Origin: Sphagnum magellanicum
Taxonomy: Eukaryota > Streptophyta > Sphagnopsida > Sphagnales > Sphagnaceae
Length of the DNA stretch: 64,000 nucleotides
Direction of reading: 5' to 3'
Assembly: GCA_021904315.1 (NCBI GenBank)
Contig: CM038908.1
Span: 22,650,501-22,714,500 of the forward strand
The first letter of the stretch is position 1. Each line of letters begins with the position of its first letter. Below are positions 12,482-25,800 of the stretch, one piece after another. The translations under genes were made by a program, and so were the position numbers. The notes under the pieces were generated by a model, which saw only the letters and a program-made list of their open reading frames with translations, ran no database searches and had not been told where the DNA came from.

Positions 12482-15400
12482 TTCAAAAAAGTAGGTGAGT
12501 GGTTGAATCCAAACAACACAAGAAAGTAGTCATCTATGACCTTCCATATCTTAAATATGGGAAGTCTTGGTTCAATTAAAATGGTTAACCTTTTAAAGGT
12601 TTGGTGAAATTTAAAGGTGACAAACATGTTTTCTTAAAATCACAAAAATTCCAAATAATGAAACCATTGATGATATTGCAAGCAAATGCGTCAACCTCAA
12701 GCACAAAAAACATGTTATCAAATGAAGTGGTTACATTAACAGTTAACCATGCATTGGTAGTTAAGTAACACAAAACTAACACCCCATAATTGTGGACACC
12801 GATGTTCACGAAAAAAATGATAATGAGGACAATGGGGATAATGATGATGATGGGGACAATGATGGTGGCTTTAGTGTTTGATGATCAGGAATCACAAAAG
12901 TTGAAAAGCACAAAAGTTGAAAAACAAATAGTTACAATGTCATCTTGGATCAAGAGGGGCGCTTTCAAGTAGTCCATATTAGAGGTGATCACACAAGGAC
13001 AAGTTGTATTAATATTTCATTAATCATTCCTTCTCGGGCATAACAACATGTTCTTTTCAATAGCTTGAAACAAACAAATAATAGTGAACAAAGGAGCTAG
13101 CTAGTCCTCTTCGTTGCAATGAGCAAGAAAAAACATACAACCAAACATTGAAAAAAGGAAAATACAATTCCACTTAAAGCAAATTGATGTTTCAAATTCA
13201 ACTAGTTTAGATCAACCTCCACAATTTGCTTCTTTTGCTCCAAAGGTTTAAGGTGATGCAATTCACCCAAGTTTAAACTCTTATGCTATCTTTTGATGCA
13301 TTTTCTTTAAACGTAGTTTCATGTAGGAAAATCCCAAACATGGGCCACTTTGCAATTTTAGAAGCTGAATTTGGTTTGGTTAATGCCAAAGTTTGTCCGT
13401 TCTATACTTATTGTTTCCACCAAGACCTTCAACTTTTGGATCATTGAGTTTTAAGCTTTACCTTAATATATTATCTCATATCCATCAACAAACCCACCAA
13501 CAAAAATTCTCCAACATGTACCATAGGTTGAAAACTTGGCAATTCTACTAATAGAAGTTGTGTCTAGTTCAACATGGTGATTTATTATCACTTGCAAAAG
13601 TTGCATTAAACCTTAAACACTACATGAAAATGGAGCTATGATCATAACATCAAGTGTACTTGATTTCTTTGAAAGAACACCATATATGAATTGCCTACTC
13701 ATTTCATGGTCTGGTATTGTGATGTTGTGTTGTTGTAATTTGGACAAGCATGAAAGTAACAACTATATTCATTTTGTTTAGGATGTGGTCTTTGTGATGT
13801 TGGTCTTTGTTTCTGAAGAAAGGTTTTTAATCAACTACACTTAGGAAAACCTTCTACAATAAATCCATGATTGGGAATATTACACTAAGCCTAATATTTG
13901 TTGTAGATTTGTAACTGCACCATTCATCACATGGACATAATAAGATTTGCATTTTTAGTTGATAACGTATAGGTGGATCATGCCTTTGTTGTGGTTTGAT
14001 TTTCTTTGGTTAATTTTAGTTAGGTGTATTATCCCCACACTTTAATTTTGTAGTTTTATAATTGTAATTGTAATCCAACTTTTTGTCAAGTAAATTTCAA
14101 CTACAGCTCAATTTCTTGTCAATTAAATTTCAATTAACTATGCATTATGCAATCAACATATCCTTAAACACCATGTGGCAACAAATAATTAGTCATGGTT
14201 TTGAATCTATTGTACATGTGGCATTTTAATCATATTAACAAAAGTAATGATATTTTGATAAGTATAAGATCAATAATGGTTGCATATTTAAATTGAACAT
14301 TGAGATTATGCCATGTGTCAGTGACATTATTAATGCATCCAAATTTTGCAATATATATAATTTTAAACATACCCTATACATTGGCTATCTTATTTTTATT
14401 GAAACCCACCAATGCCCATGCAACATGTGTCAATGCTTAAATACCATGCCTAGTCATCTAGTGTTACCTACCTACCTTGTATAGCCTAATCTAATCATGT
14501 TTAATCTATAGACACATAGCCCATGTTCATTATTTTGAAACAATCGTAAACGTAAATCGAGTTTTCAACTTCACCAAGATGGATGAAATGAAAAATCAAT
14601 GAATGAGTTCCATACTCATAATTGGGTATAGTCAAAATTTATTTTTGATTAAATTAATAAAAGATGACCATGAACTAACACATGTTTATTATGTTCAACA
14701 TTTTGTCACACTTTACTTGTTGTTGGCTTAAAGCTTTTGTAATTGGGAATTTTTTTAGAAAATTAGTTTCAATTTAAAATCACAGTCTTCAACTAATAAT
14801 ACAATCAGAACATGTACCTAGTTGCAAATGGTGGGGGGGGGGGGTGGTTTCTAGCAATTGGAAACTCATGATTGCAATAATATAAGAAATATTTGAAAAC
14901 CTTTCCAAATAGACCTAAAACCTTTGGGGGTGCTACACGGGAGAGAATATGAAGACTTTTGTTTTTGACATGTCAATAATGTTCACACACCATATTTTAG
15001 TTATTCAAATTTTACACTTCGCAATATACAATTATCAAACAAGAAAAAACAACACAATATTATCTTATGCATTCTCCAATACACATTTTCACAAAACACT
15101 AAAAGGTTGATATAAAGACCATCCACATTATTCTTTAGACCATATTAAAATAGAATACATTCCACAAGTAAACAACAAATAATGGAGGCCTCATTAATCC
15201 AAACATGGCATGAAAAAAATAGGACCAAGAAAAAACCCTACAACACAATTTAAATGAAGAACACATGACAAAATTCCACAACTTGAAACAATGTATCCAT
15301 TAACCTAAGAAATCCCTAACTAACCCCTTGAGTAGGCATTGTGTAATATGTTAAGTAGCTTTTAAATATCCTATAACCTAGATAAACCCTTACATAAACA

Positions 15401-15915
15401 TAGGCAAAACATAAAATATGTGAGAAAATTCAAATCATATTGTTTTGAAAAAAGTTTGAATTTCATCATAAATTATTTTCCTTTGGCATAATTCTCCCCT
15501 TTGGGGTAGTCGTATTCTACATTTGATTATTGTCCTTAATTTTAATGAAACTTAAGGTTTTGCTTTTGGGTTTTTTTTTGTTAACAACAAATATGGTTCA
15601 TAATATAAAGAGAAAAGTAACAACAAAGTTAGCTTAGGAAACAAGATATCGGCCTTCAAGGATGATGGCAAGTAAGTTGAAAAAAATTGAAAGGAGTTTC
15701 CCTTTACAAGGACTAGCATGTGCCCAAATAACAATGTGATCTTTGTTGCTACAAAAAAAAAATCTAACACCCTAAGATTAGCCAAATTTTTTGAGGAAAG
15801 ATTTTTTGTCATGAGGCCATTTGTTTCAAGAGGTAAATAGTTCTATACTAAGCAATCTGGCCATACTAAGTGAACTCATTGTATATTTGTAACTTTTTTT
15901 TTTGCTCTAACCATT
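12482..15915. other. AT-rich intergenic DNA, possible decayed transposon sequence
   Basis: Long AT-rich stretch with many short frames, none above about 86 codons and none recognisable. The minus strand near 13.4-13.6 kb vaguely recalls a copia integrase-reverse transcriptase linker (IFVGGFVDGYE), but too weakly to call. There is a G homopolymer at 14832-14843. Confidence 0.4.
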
Positions 15916-15918
15916 TAA

Positions 15919-18060
15919 TCATATTAAAAACAAACTTGTTCCATTCAATCCATTTGAATTAATTGTTAATTTTTGCAAGGATAGTCTAGATGTTTGAGAA
16001 CTTTCCAAGGTTTTTTGGTAGCCTACTATTGAATGGACATTATTCTTTATTAAACACTTTCCACCTATGCCTATGTGGTTGTACATGCAATTTGTAGACA
16101 ATTGAAATTACAAACTCCCATGGAACTTGTGCATTGGGGCATTTGCAAAATCTATGGTAGAAAGTTTTGGAAAAATTTGTGGCACATATTTGCACTTGGT
16201 TTCTAGTCACACGGTTAATCTTGGTTTGCAACTCATTGACAACAACAACCTTATGCCACATAGACCATATGAACGTGGCATTTTTCCTAGTGCTTCTTGG
16301 GTTCTATATTTTAATCCATTGGAATTTTTGCATCCCTTGGATTCCTTTCCATTTATCTTCAAGATTTATTGATTAATAAAAAAATGTTTGCACTTAGTTA
16401 AATAGCATAAAAGGCTTGCCCCATTTGTCCACTTCCATTGTTTCAAGCCATAAAACAAAAGGAAATCTTTTCTAATGCAATTTTTAATAATTTCATTCAT
16501 GACAAGCTTTTAGTAAATGGAACGTTTAAGGAGATTATGATCATTATTAAACCACATAGTGGGGCTAATAGTCATGGATTGGGGTCCCATTAGATAACAT
16601 TTTTGTTTGATTAACAATGCAAAGTTAGTAAATTAACCTTGTGAATTAATTATGAACAACAATTACATCTTCAACATGGAGGACTCTAGTAGGTAGGGTT
16701 GCCATTTTGGATAGTGATATGTCCCTATCCACTCACTTTGAAGCAAACCCAACTCCTAAGTTTAAAGGAGGCCAATTTCTTCATGAATTAAAAACTATGT
16801 GACAATGAGTCATACCTTACTTTCTTCTTGAGTAAGGTTGGATCTTTCTCTAGCCTTGTCCACTAGGATTAACTAGTTGAAAGTGTTGTTCCAAAGGTCA
16901 CCAAAAGCTTTCACATCTTTTTTTTGCATAAGATGGAATTTTTATTAGTAAAATGTTTCATAGGCTATTTCTAAAGTCTTTTTTCCATCATGGAAATTGG
17001 TGGAGGAATTGAGATTTGTTAGTGGTTGGAGTCGAATGAACATTGAAGAGCAACTTCTTCCAAGTTTTCATGGCACAATTCTATATTTTGGACCCTTGCT
17101 TACAACAAACTTGTTAACAAAAACCCATTTAATGTTTTTTCCCATCTAAAAAATTTGTTTGGCCTAACAACTATTAATTAATATTTTAGCAAGGACTTCA
17201 AATTGGAATCACTTGCCTTTAAAGCACAAACTACCCGTTTGGTCATGAATGCATCAACAATTTTTTTTGAGTCCACAATTTGTAGCCCAACTATTCATCT
17301 TTTGGCACAATAATTAGCCCAATTATCTTGACATTAAAACTTGTAACTATTTCTTGACCAAAGAAAATTGCACAACAAATGTTTGATCTTTTTAATATTT
17401 GCCTTGTTGTCCTCTCCAAATGACAATAAAATACCATAAAGATGAAAGAACTCCATTGACGATCACCATGCGACCTAGAGATGACACCTAGGTTGATAGT
17501 TTTTAAGCATTGAAAGCTTGTCATGTGAATCTACTTACCAAAATGCACAACTCTTGAACCAATTTATTTCAGGGTTAAAAGTATCTTGAAAGATATTAAG
17601 AATTTCAATAGTCTTCTCAACATACTTTTGTTCAACCTTGATGGTCAATGTGACATCATCAACATATTGGCTCAATATTTGTTGCTTGTTTCTATTTAAG
17701 AAGGTGACCCCTTCGATATTACCTGTGTGCATCTCTCGTTTAATGACTTGGTTGAGAGCTTCCCCAACAAAGATAAAAAGGACAATTGCATATCATTGCC
17801 AAACACCTCTATAAATAAAGAAGTGCTTGGATGAAACACCATTGATGTTCACCAAAACCTTTATCCCTTGGAACAAAAGTTAAACAAGGTTGATCAACAA
17901 TCTTAGGATTCCAATTTTCTCCAAAACTTGAAACATAAATGGTCGTGTTCCTCTATCATACACCTTCAAAAAGTTGAGTGTTTGGGTTTTACTATCTTGA
18001 TGGATAACATTAAATGTTCTGTTAAGAATTGTGAATACGCAATTCATATCTATCATGTGA
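15919..18060 (-). mobile_element. LINE (non-LTR retrotransposon) fossil: reverse transcriptase and 3' zinc-knuckle region
   Basis: Minus-strand fragments follow plant LINE ORF2 in order. LNFLKVYDRGTRPFMFQVLE (about 18.0-17.93 kb) matches the DFxKAYDRV block. VLVNINGVSSKHFFIYRGVW (about 17.88-17.82 kb) matches the LVNG...RGVRQG block. VLFIFVGEALNQVIKREMH is followed by ILSQYVDDVTLTIK (17.79-17.63 kb), the catalytic YxDD region. FYHRFCKCPNAQ with PWEFVISIVYKL (16.16-16.08 kb) matches the C-terminal Cys/His motif. Frameshifts and stop codons separate these pieces, so the element is dead. The 5' end and any poly-A tail or target-site duplication were not identified. Such elements copy themselves by target-primed reverse transcription. 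Confidence 0.85.
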
Positions 18061-18099
18061 TCCTAAGTTTGTTTATTTATGCATTTATTGAAAGATTCA

Positions 18100-19840
18100 A
18101 CAATGGATTGCTTTGTGTGAAAAAAGATGGACCCAATCAGAACAATTTTTAAAGGTTTGATTCAAACCACCATCTTCCAATTTCAACTTTTTGGTGAAGC
18201 AATAGGCTAAGTTACAAGGCATTGATAGGAGTGTGATACAAAATAGTGGATGGCTATTGAAAGTGTGTTTGCACTTTACGTTATAATGAGAAATATTAAC
18301 CAAATGAACGTGTGTTTTGATATTGGCTTTTAAATAGGTATGACCATCTATAGAGGTATTGATCCCCTAAAATTTGGTCACAAAACGACATAATATAAAC
18401 ATCAAATATGGATGAATTTTAATGAAAATGATAGACAAATGTAGATAGATGAAATGGATGAAGAAATATGAAATTACAACAAGGCATGGCTCATGACCTA
18501 ATTGCACTTGGACCCAAGCCAATACCTTACCCTAAGGTTAGTTTCATCATAATTAAAATAAGCTTTTGTTTTTAAAAAATGATTTTTTTGGGTGAAAATA
18601 TGAAATTGACATGTTGAAAATCATCATAATTATCATAGGCTACACTTTTTTGAATAATTTCACTCCTCATCTGACAATATCATAATGGAAAATTCAATAA
18701 TTTCAAGTTTCAAAAATGAATTAATTTATTGAAAAAAAAAAATTCATTTTGTCAATGTGGAAACTGACCCTAGTTTACGATAGTTTGGGTCTAGTTAAGG
18801 TATGTTGTTTTCCATTCTTCTCATCAATAGAATTTTGGCAAGGGCCGGCCCTTCCTTCTTTTCTTCCATAAAAAGAAACCCTTGGGGAGAAATTAGGGTC
18901 ACAACAATTCCATTATCCACCCCCCCTTTTTTGAGGGGGGCTAAATTTAGTGAATTTGTTTTTAAAAAATTCAAAATAACTTTTAAATGTTTTTATAAAT
19001 AATAATTTAGTGGTCAAATTTTTATAGTTTTTGTATTTGAAATATAGCCATATTTCTCTCTTGGGTTTTAAGCTTGTAGCCAAAAATGTGAAGGAATCTT
19101 GAACTTTTTTCACTTTCATATCCTGTTCAATAATATTTTTTTCCAATTTTCTGATGTTGCATAATTGGGTTTAATCCCAAGAGGGATTTAGCATTAAATG
19201 GCAACGGCTTTTTAGAACCTATTTAAATAGTTTTAAAAATAGTTTTTAAAAAAAAACTACCAGACTAAAATCAAAGTCCAAAATTGGCGAAATTTTTTCC
19301 CAAGAAACAAATTCGAAATTTGGCGATTTAAAAAATGAAAAAACTGGGAATTTTGCGACAGAAATTTCCCTATTTATTTATTTATATTTTGGCGAAACTT
19401 CGCACCGAAAAACGCTGATCCTGCTTATAGCCAAATTTGGTGGATGATCGCCAGTTCAGATAATTCAATCCCCCCCCCCCAAAAAAAAAAAGCCCTGAAA
19501 TTTCTATCCAGTATGGAAACGTCTTGACTCTTCATTGTCTGCTGGGTCTTTTGTCAACCTGTAAAACCCAAGCCATAATTTTCCAGAGTATTTTCCATAT
19601 TTCCTTCAGTCTGCACCGCATCCTCCTCCAAGTGTCTGCCGAGTCGCTGCAAAGTCCGTTGGTTAAAACGCTCAAGGTCTTCTTCTCACGCATGATCTTC
19701 TGCTCCTCCTCCTCCTTCTTCTTCTTCCTCTTCTTCAGAGAGGTTGCTTTGCAGAAGAGCTTTGGAGGTGCGCTTCTGTCTAGGAGATTTATTATAGGGT
19801 TTTTTTTTTTAACGTCTGCCCACTCGCAGCATCTACGGAG
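18100..19840. other. AT-rich intergenic DNA and promoter/5' leader of the GYF gene
   Basis: From 18.1 to 19.4 kb the sequence is AT-rich with no recognisable gene. It becomes pyrimidine-rich and less AT-rich from about 19.5 kb, with a TCCTCC/TTCTTC-rich stretch at 19698-19735, which suits a promoter and 5' UTR. No TATA box could be assigned with confidence. Confidence 0.45.
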
Positions 19841-22800
19841 ATGGATAATGCTGAATCGACCAGAGAGAATGCTGCTAGCATGTCTTTTGCTCCTGCGGAG
19901 CCATGGAAGCTGCGAGGTTTGTAGTTTGTACCTTTTTGTTTACGATTCTCACACTTGTCAGCTTTGAGCTGCGATGTTCCAGCTCCAACTTGAACCTACC
20001 TCTTAACTTTCTTGTTTGCAGCCGCCCTCAATGTGAAACCCTAAGCCCCCCTCCCCCCCCACCACCCCCCCCGCCCGTCTGTTTTTTCTCTATGTGGATG
20101 ATGATGTCCTACCCATTACAGGAGCTTTTGCGACTTTTGTGAAACCCTAAGCCCTGTCGGTTTTTACTCTATGTGGATGATGCCCTACCATTACATGAGC
20201 TTTTGTCACTTTTGCTGCAGGTCGTCATACTGCTGAATTGTCTGCAGTGGTAACTTATTACATGAAGTTCCACTGCAGACATACTTATTCTTTGAAATAA
20301 TCCGGTATCCTTTGCAGGAACTAGCTGCAGATAAGGGAATGTAAATCTAGGTATTTCAAAGCTATTTCATGGTCCTTTGGAACCTCCCCTTAATGGCAGG
20401 TTGTGTTACTTTCTTTCTTGTCAATTGTTCCAGTTCAAGAATTGGGAGTGAAAGGGTACTGCACAGATGTGAAATCACTGTATTACAAAATGTATACAGG
20501 TCTCTTCTCCATTTCCTAGGGTTAAGAGTATCTGCTCCACTTCCTAGGGTTTAAAATATATGAAGTGTCGAGATCTCTCTCAAGTATCTCTGGTTCCAGG
20601 GCACTTCATGTAAGCACTGAGCCCCCTGTGTCCACTACCTTGCAGAACTAACATATATGGTGGTGTTGCTGGGATGTTCTTTTAGGTCTGGCAAATCCAG
20701 ACAATTCTGTACCCCTCTCGCCACAGTGGCTTTTTACAAAGCCTGCAGAAAGCAAACCATCAGTGGTATCCAGGGTACGTGTGACCAAAGCATGTAGTAT
20801 CTTCCATTCTTTCAATCAACAGCAGGAGTTTATTTTCTGCTCATTTATCTTCTGAGCATATATTTTGTAAGTAACTGTTTGGCCTAGGGTTCTTGGATTG
20901 CAGGATCCCCAGCAGACAATGCCTGCTGCTGGTGATGGTCTAAGCAAGCAGCAGCGGTGGCGCAGTGTTGCAGATGGTGGGGCACAAGATGTGAAACGGA
21001 ATAAGAATTGGTGGCGCACCACCAAGCCTACAGAGGGAGATGCTAACCGTTATCGGCACAAGCGTTGGCAAGAGGAGGAAAGAGAAAATATGGTCCTTTT
21101 GCCTCCCCGAAATGACCACTGGACAGGAGGGGGAAGACAAACCACCAGCAATCAAGCTACTTCCCAACTGCAGGAAGATCAGCAGGGTGGAAATGAGCAG
21201 TGGTCTGACATCAACAAGAATGTTCTGGCACCAGGGAGAGACCCTGGAGAGCTCCTTCTTCGACCCCTTGCATCAGACCAGGGGACTAATTCCAGCAATC
21301 GAGAAGCCACTTTTGACAATCGGCGTGACAGCAAATGGAGCAGCAGCTGGGGCCCAGATGAGAGGGATAAAGAGTTTAGGTGGTCCAGGGAAAGCAAGTT
21401 GGTAAGTGATGCACCTGATAAAGAAGTGGTTAACAGTGGGGGTTACCAGCCACGGCGTCCAACATCCCCAAGGATCACCAAAGAATTTGACAGAGAACGG
21501 GAGCGAGACAGACTGCAGAACTCTGGAGGAAGGGGAGATCATGCTTGGCGTCCACAATCCATTGCATCCAGAGGTAGAGGGGATGCTCCAGTTGTAGGCA
21601 GTACTCCTCCCAGATCTGCCCCAGGTTTCAACAATCTAAGAAGCAGGGGTGATGACTCTGGGCTTGGTTTTGCAGTTAATCGTGGTCGTGCAAACTCTAC
21701 AGGAAGTGGCATGGTGTTACATGGGTCAGCAGTGGCCTGTTCCATAGGTGCTCCACCTCTTATTGACAATTTGGATCCAGATGAAGGGCAAGTTGGAAGA
21801 AATTCAAGTGTTTTTCGCTATTCACGCATGAAGATCCTTGAAGTGTACCGGAAATTGGGGTCTCTACCATCTGTTGGAAGTTGTCCCAATGGATTGTCTA
21901 TGGTGCAGCAGTTGATGCAAGACGATGCCTTAGAGCCTCTTGCTTTTTCAAGACCTGATGTGGAGGAAGAGGTGAGAAAGTTGAACAGATCTGGAACTTA
22001 TCTGTCATTACCTGTGAAACAAAATGTTGCCAATATGTGATGTGACAATTTCATTTTGCATGGAGGCAGGCACTTCTGGAGGGAATCCAGAATGGAGATA
22101 TAGTCAACAGTGGACCAATGCACAGTGTTGGGCCCAAGGAGGCAAATCCAAACAGAGACTTTTGTAAGAATCTAAACCAAAGGAATCATCAAGGCTGTTT
22201 ATCTTGAGTTGTTTGTTGTATATTTCTGTTTCTTCTAGAAGGACTGGTGCCATTCTCAAAAACCTAATGTTTTATTCTGTTCCCCCTGGTTGATTGCTCT
22301 CGAGAAATGATGCATGCCTATGTTTCAGTACTCTTGCCTAGGCTTCTCCTTTTGGCCAGGTGGGAAGGAGGATATGCTTTTTGATTGCCATAGAGAGGAT
22401 GATTTCTTCAACCGGCCTGGTTTCAGTAATGGTATTGTACACATTGGTGATGGGGTTGCTTCTTACAAGCTATGTGCAGCTCGCTATGCTGGTGTTGAGG
22501 CAGAAACTTGGGAGTCTGGCACTTCTTTAGAAGTGACATTGGATGCTGATGGTACGTCTCTTCAATTGTAGATTTCTTTTCCTCCATAAAGTCACATTAT
22601 CAAGCAGCATTTTCTGGAGTAAGGCTGTTCAGTTGATCAATACCCACAGGCTTTTCTGCCCTCTCCACTCTATGGATCATTTTCATCCAGAGATCATGAT
22701 TTCCATGTTGTTTCTCTCCTCTTTCTCTTTCCTTATTTGGTTCTTTTGGGTTTTCCCTTGTCTTTGTTTTCCCCTTTCTTTTGTCTCCTTTGTCATCTCC

Positions 22801-25800
22801 TTTTTCTTGAGCTAGCCAACACCACAGCTGGCATTTCCTTTTACTGCCAGTCTTGTGACAGAACTCAGTATATGGTTTAATGTATGACATTGATATTCAC
22901 CCAATGCTGGGAACAGATGACATCAGTGAGTATGCTATGGTAGCTCATCACTTCCATGCATGTTGCTGTTGAAGGTCACTGAAGATATGTGTGACTATTG
23001 CTATTGTTCTAATGATCCTCAGTTTTTCCTGTGGTTATAAGGGTGGTGATCTTTTCCCTGTTTGCTGATTTTTTGTTATTTCTCAATTCTGTCAGGTTCT
23101 CTGAAACTGAAGGAGGATTTCTTTACTTATGAAGGCATTATTCTTCATTTTGATGGTTCTGTGTTTATTAGGTGGCAGCCATGGGCAGTTGGGGGAGGAG
23201 TGGAGTGGAGATTCAGGAAGGGAGGACAGCACCTGGAGACGTGAAGGTTCGGGCCAAAGTGATGGCATTTGGTGCAAGCCTAAGGGTGACAATGAAGCAG
23301 TTACCAACCCCAAAGAGGCAAAGAGGTGGAGAAATGAACAGAGCATAGAGAGAGATGATCGAAGCAGCTGGCGCCGCAAAGAGGTTGTTTGTCTGAAGTC
23401 AGATTTTCCACAGTATTTGAAGTATGAAGTATTGTTCTGCCCAGTTGTGGGCACTCTTCTTTTTCTGGTGAACAGGGGAACTCACTAGTTGCAAAATGGT
23501 GAACAGGTCTTACTGCCTGAAAGAGGCGGATGGATGCAAAATGATAAAGTAAACTCAAGACAGCTCGAGGAAAGAAATGTTACAGAGCGACATAACCTAT
23601 CACATTCTCTCACAGGTGTAGAGACTGGAAACCTGAATAAAAGTCTCTCTCTGTCAACGCAGAGTAAATCAGATATCACAACCTCTGTAGCAGCAGTTGG
23701 ATCAGAGGCAAGGAAGCCGAGTTGTCAGTTGCCTGAGTCGAATGGGGCTACAAAGGTTGCAGCACCTCCACAAAGAGCTCCAGAGGATCTCAGTATATTC
23801 TACAAAGATCCTCAAGGTGACATCCAAGGCCCATTCATGGGAGTGGACATCATTGACTGGTTTGATGCTGGATTCTTTGGTACAGATTTACTGGTGAGAT
23901 TGGCAGATTCTTTGGAAGGCACACCATTTGTTTCTTTGGGCCATCTGATGCCACATCTGAGGCCCAAGCCACGCCCTCCCCCAGGTTTTGTTTCTTCGAA
24001 GAAATCAGAAGAAATTTACAAGGCTGCTCTTGCAAATGGGGATGGAGTGGGCTCATCTCATTATGGACAGCAGACAGCATTTGAGCAAAAACAGAGGAGT
24101 GGAGGGGTTAAGGAGAAGGACTTGGAGGTCAATCCACTTCCAAGATTGGAAACTCTCAGGTTGGTGGATGCCACAGAGTCTACTTTTGGTGGGGATTCAA
24201 AAGTTTTCTCAAACCAAACTCCATGCACTGGAAGGGAAGGTAAGGGTTCAAAGTCACAACCCACTTTTCATTTGTTATATGCTTCGCAGCAGCATTTGTT
24301 TCTACGCTTCTCCTTCTCCCCACTCTCTCAGCTTTGATTTGCATTTCTTTAATGTGTGTGGGTTTGATTTTTTCTGATACAGAGATGCCAGCAGAAAACT
24401 TGTTTGGGTTAAGCGTGGGTGCAAGTACAACAAAGATTAATGATCTCATGGATCAAGATTTTCGAATGCAGTGTCAAATGTCAAGTGAAATGGATGTCTC
24501 TGATCCAGCAAATCTGAGTCTCTCAAAGCTCAGTTCTCAGAGTTTGCAATACCAGGAATGTGAGGAACAAAAAGCTTCACTTGTAGGTACAACTGAAGCT
24601 CTAGGTCCTACAATGGTCCATGGTATACACTCAGCAGCACAATCATCATCATGGCCAAGTCGGTCTGGTCTGTTACCAGCAATGCAAACCGGCCTTCCTG
24701 TTCAGGGAGTATTCTCCAAAATTGACCAGCCCTTGCCAGGTGACCTGGCACGTAAGGTATCTCTAAATGCAACCCACTCTCATCTAGAGCCTCCCACCCA
24801 TGGAGGTGTTGTTCATCCTAACCATCTTCAACAACAGCTGGAGCTGCTGGAGCTGCAGCGCCTTCTTCAATTCAGGGATCTGCATCCTAGTCTGCCAGGA
24901 TTGCCTCTGCAGCACCAGTCAGAATATCTGAAGCTGCCATTTGCTTCACCATTGCAGCAGCAACATGGAAGCTCAATTGCACGTCCAGACCATGAACAGC
25001 TTTTGCATCCAGGACTCTTTAATGTTCATCATTACCCTGTTCTACAACCTCCTCCGTCTACATCAGGGACTGTTTTTGGCGAGCTTCTTCAGATGCAGCA
25101 GCACCAGCAACAACAGCTCCTGCCACAAGTTCTGACAGGAGAGCCAGTGAGGTACCGACCAATTCTTACTCCTTCACAGTCTCTTCACGTCCACCATCAC
25201 CCATCTGATAGTGGCCCAAGAGGTGATGGCCTTTTTGATCAGCCCCTGGTTGTCCAGCAACAAGCAGAAGCACTTCGGATGGGATCTCCTGGCCAACCAC
25301 AAAGTCCACAAGATGTCCATTCCTTGGAACAGCTCTTCCAAGCCCAAGGAAGCCACCCAGGCTTAGCTGCCTTTAATCACATTCTCAGACAGGAGCAGCA
25401 GCAGGTCTCTTTCTTTCTCTGCACATCATAGGGAAAACAGCTATGGATTGGGAAGTTTCTGATTTTGTTTGGTCCTAGGTTTGCAGTTGTTGCTGTGGAA
25501 GTTTCTGATTGGTTTGAGTCTTAGAAGGCTGGGACTTTTGTGTGTAGACTAAGAATACCTTTCATGACAGGAGCCTTTGGGCTTGCCGTGGCAATCCACA
25601 AGCACAGATGAAATGCGGATCCCTGGTGTGTGGGAAGTGAATGAGTCTGACCAATTTGTACCAAGAAAGGCACCTAGTGCAGATCCAGCTTCTAACAATA
25701 CACAACAGCAACAGCTACGACTGCCAGAGCAAGGCTTGCATCATCAGTTGAATTTTCATCAGTCTCCTGAACAGCTGCAATCAATTCCTTCAGGTGTTTT

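Noticed and set aside
13321-13620. Minus-strand similarity to a copia integrase linker
   Set aside because: Only one short word (IFVGGFVDGYE) is suggestive. No flanking pol blocks could be followed.
22560-22815. Additional exon between GYF exons 5 and 6 (frames at 22543-22815 and 23062-23244)
   Set aside because: Including either frame breaks the phase. The splice from 22551 to 23172 keeps the GGSHGQLGEEWSGDSG reading frame intact.
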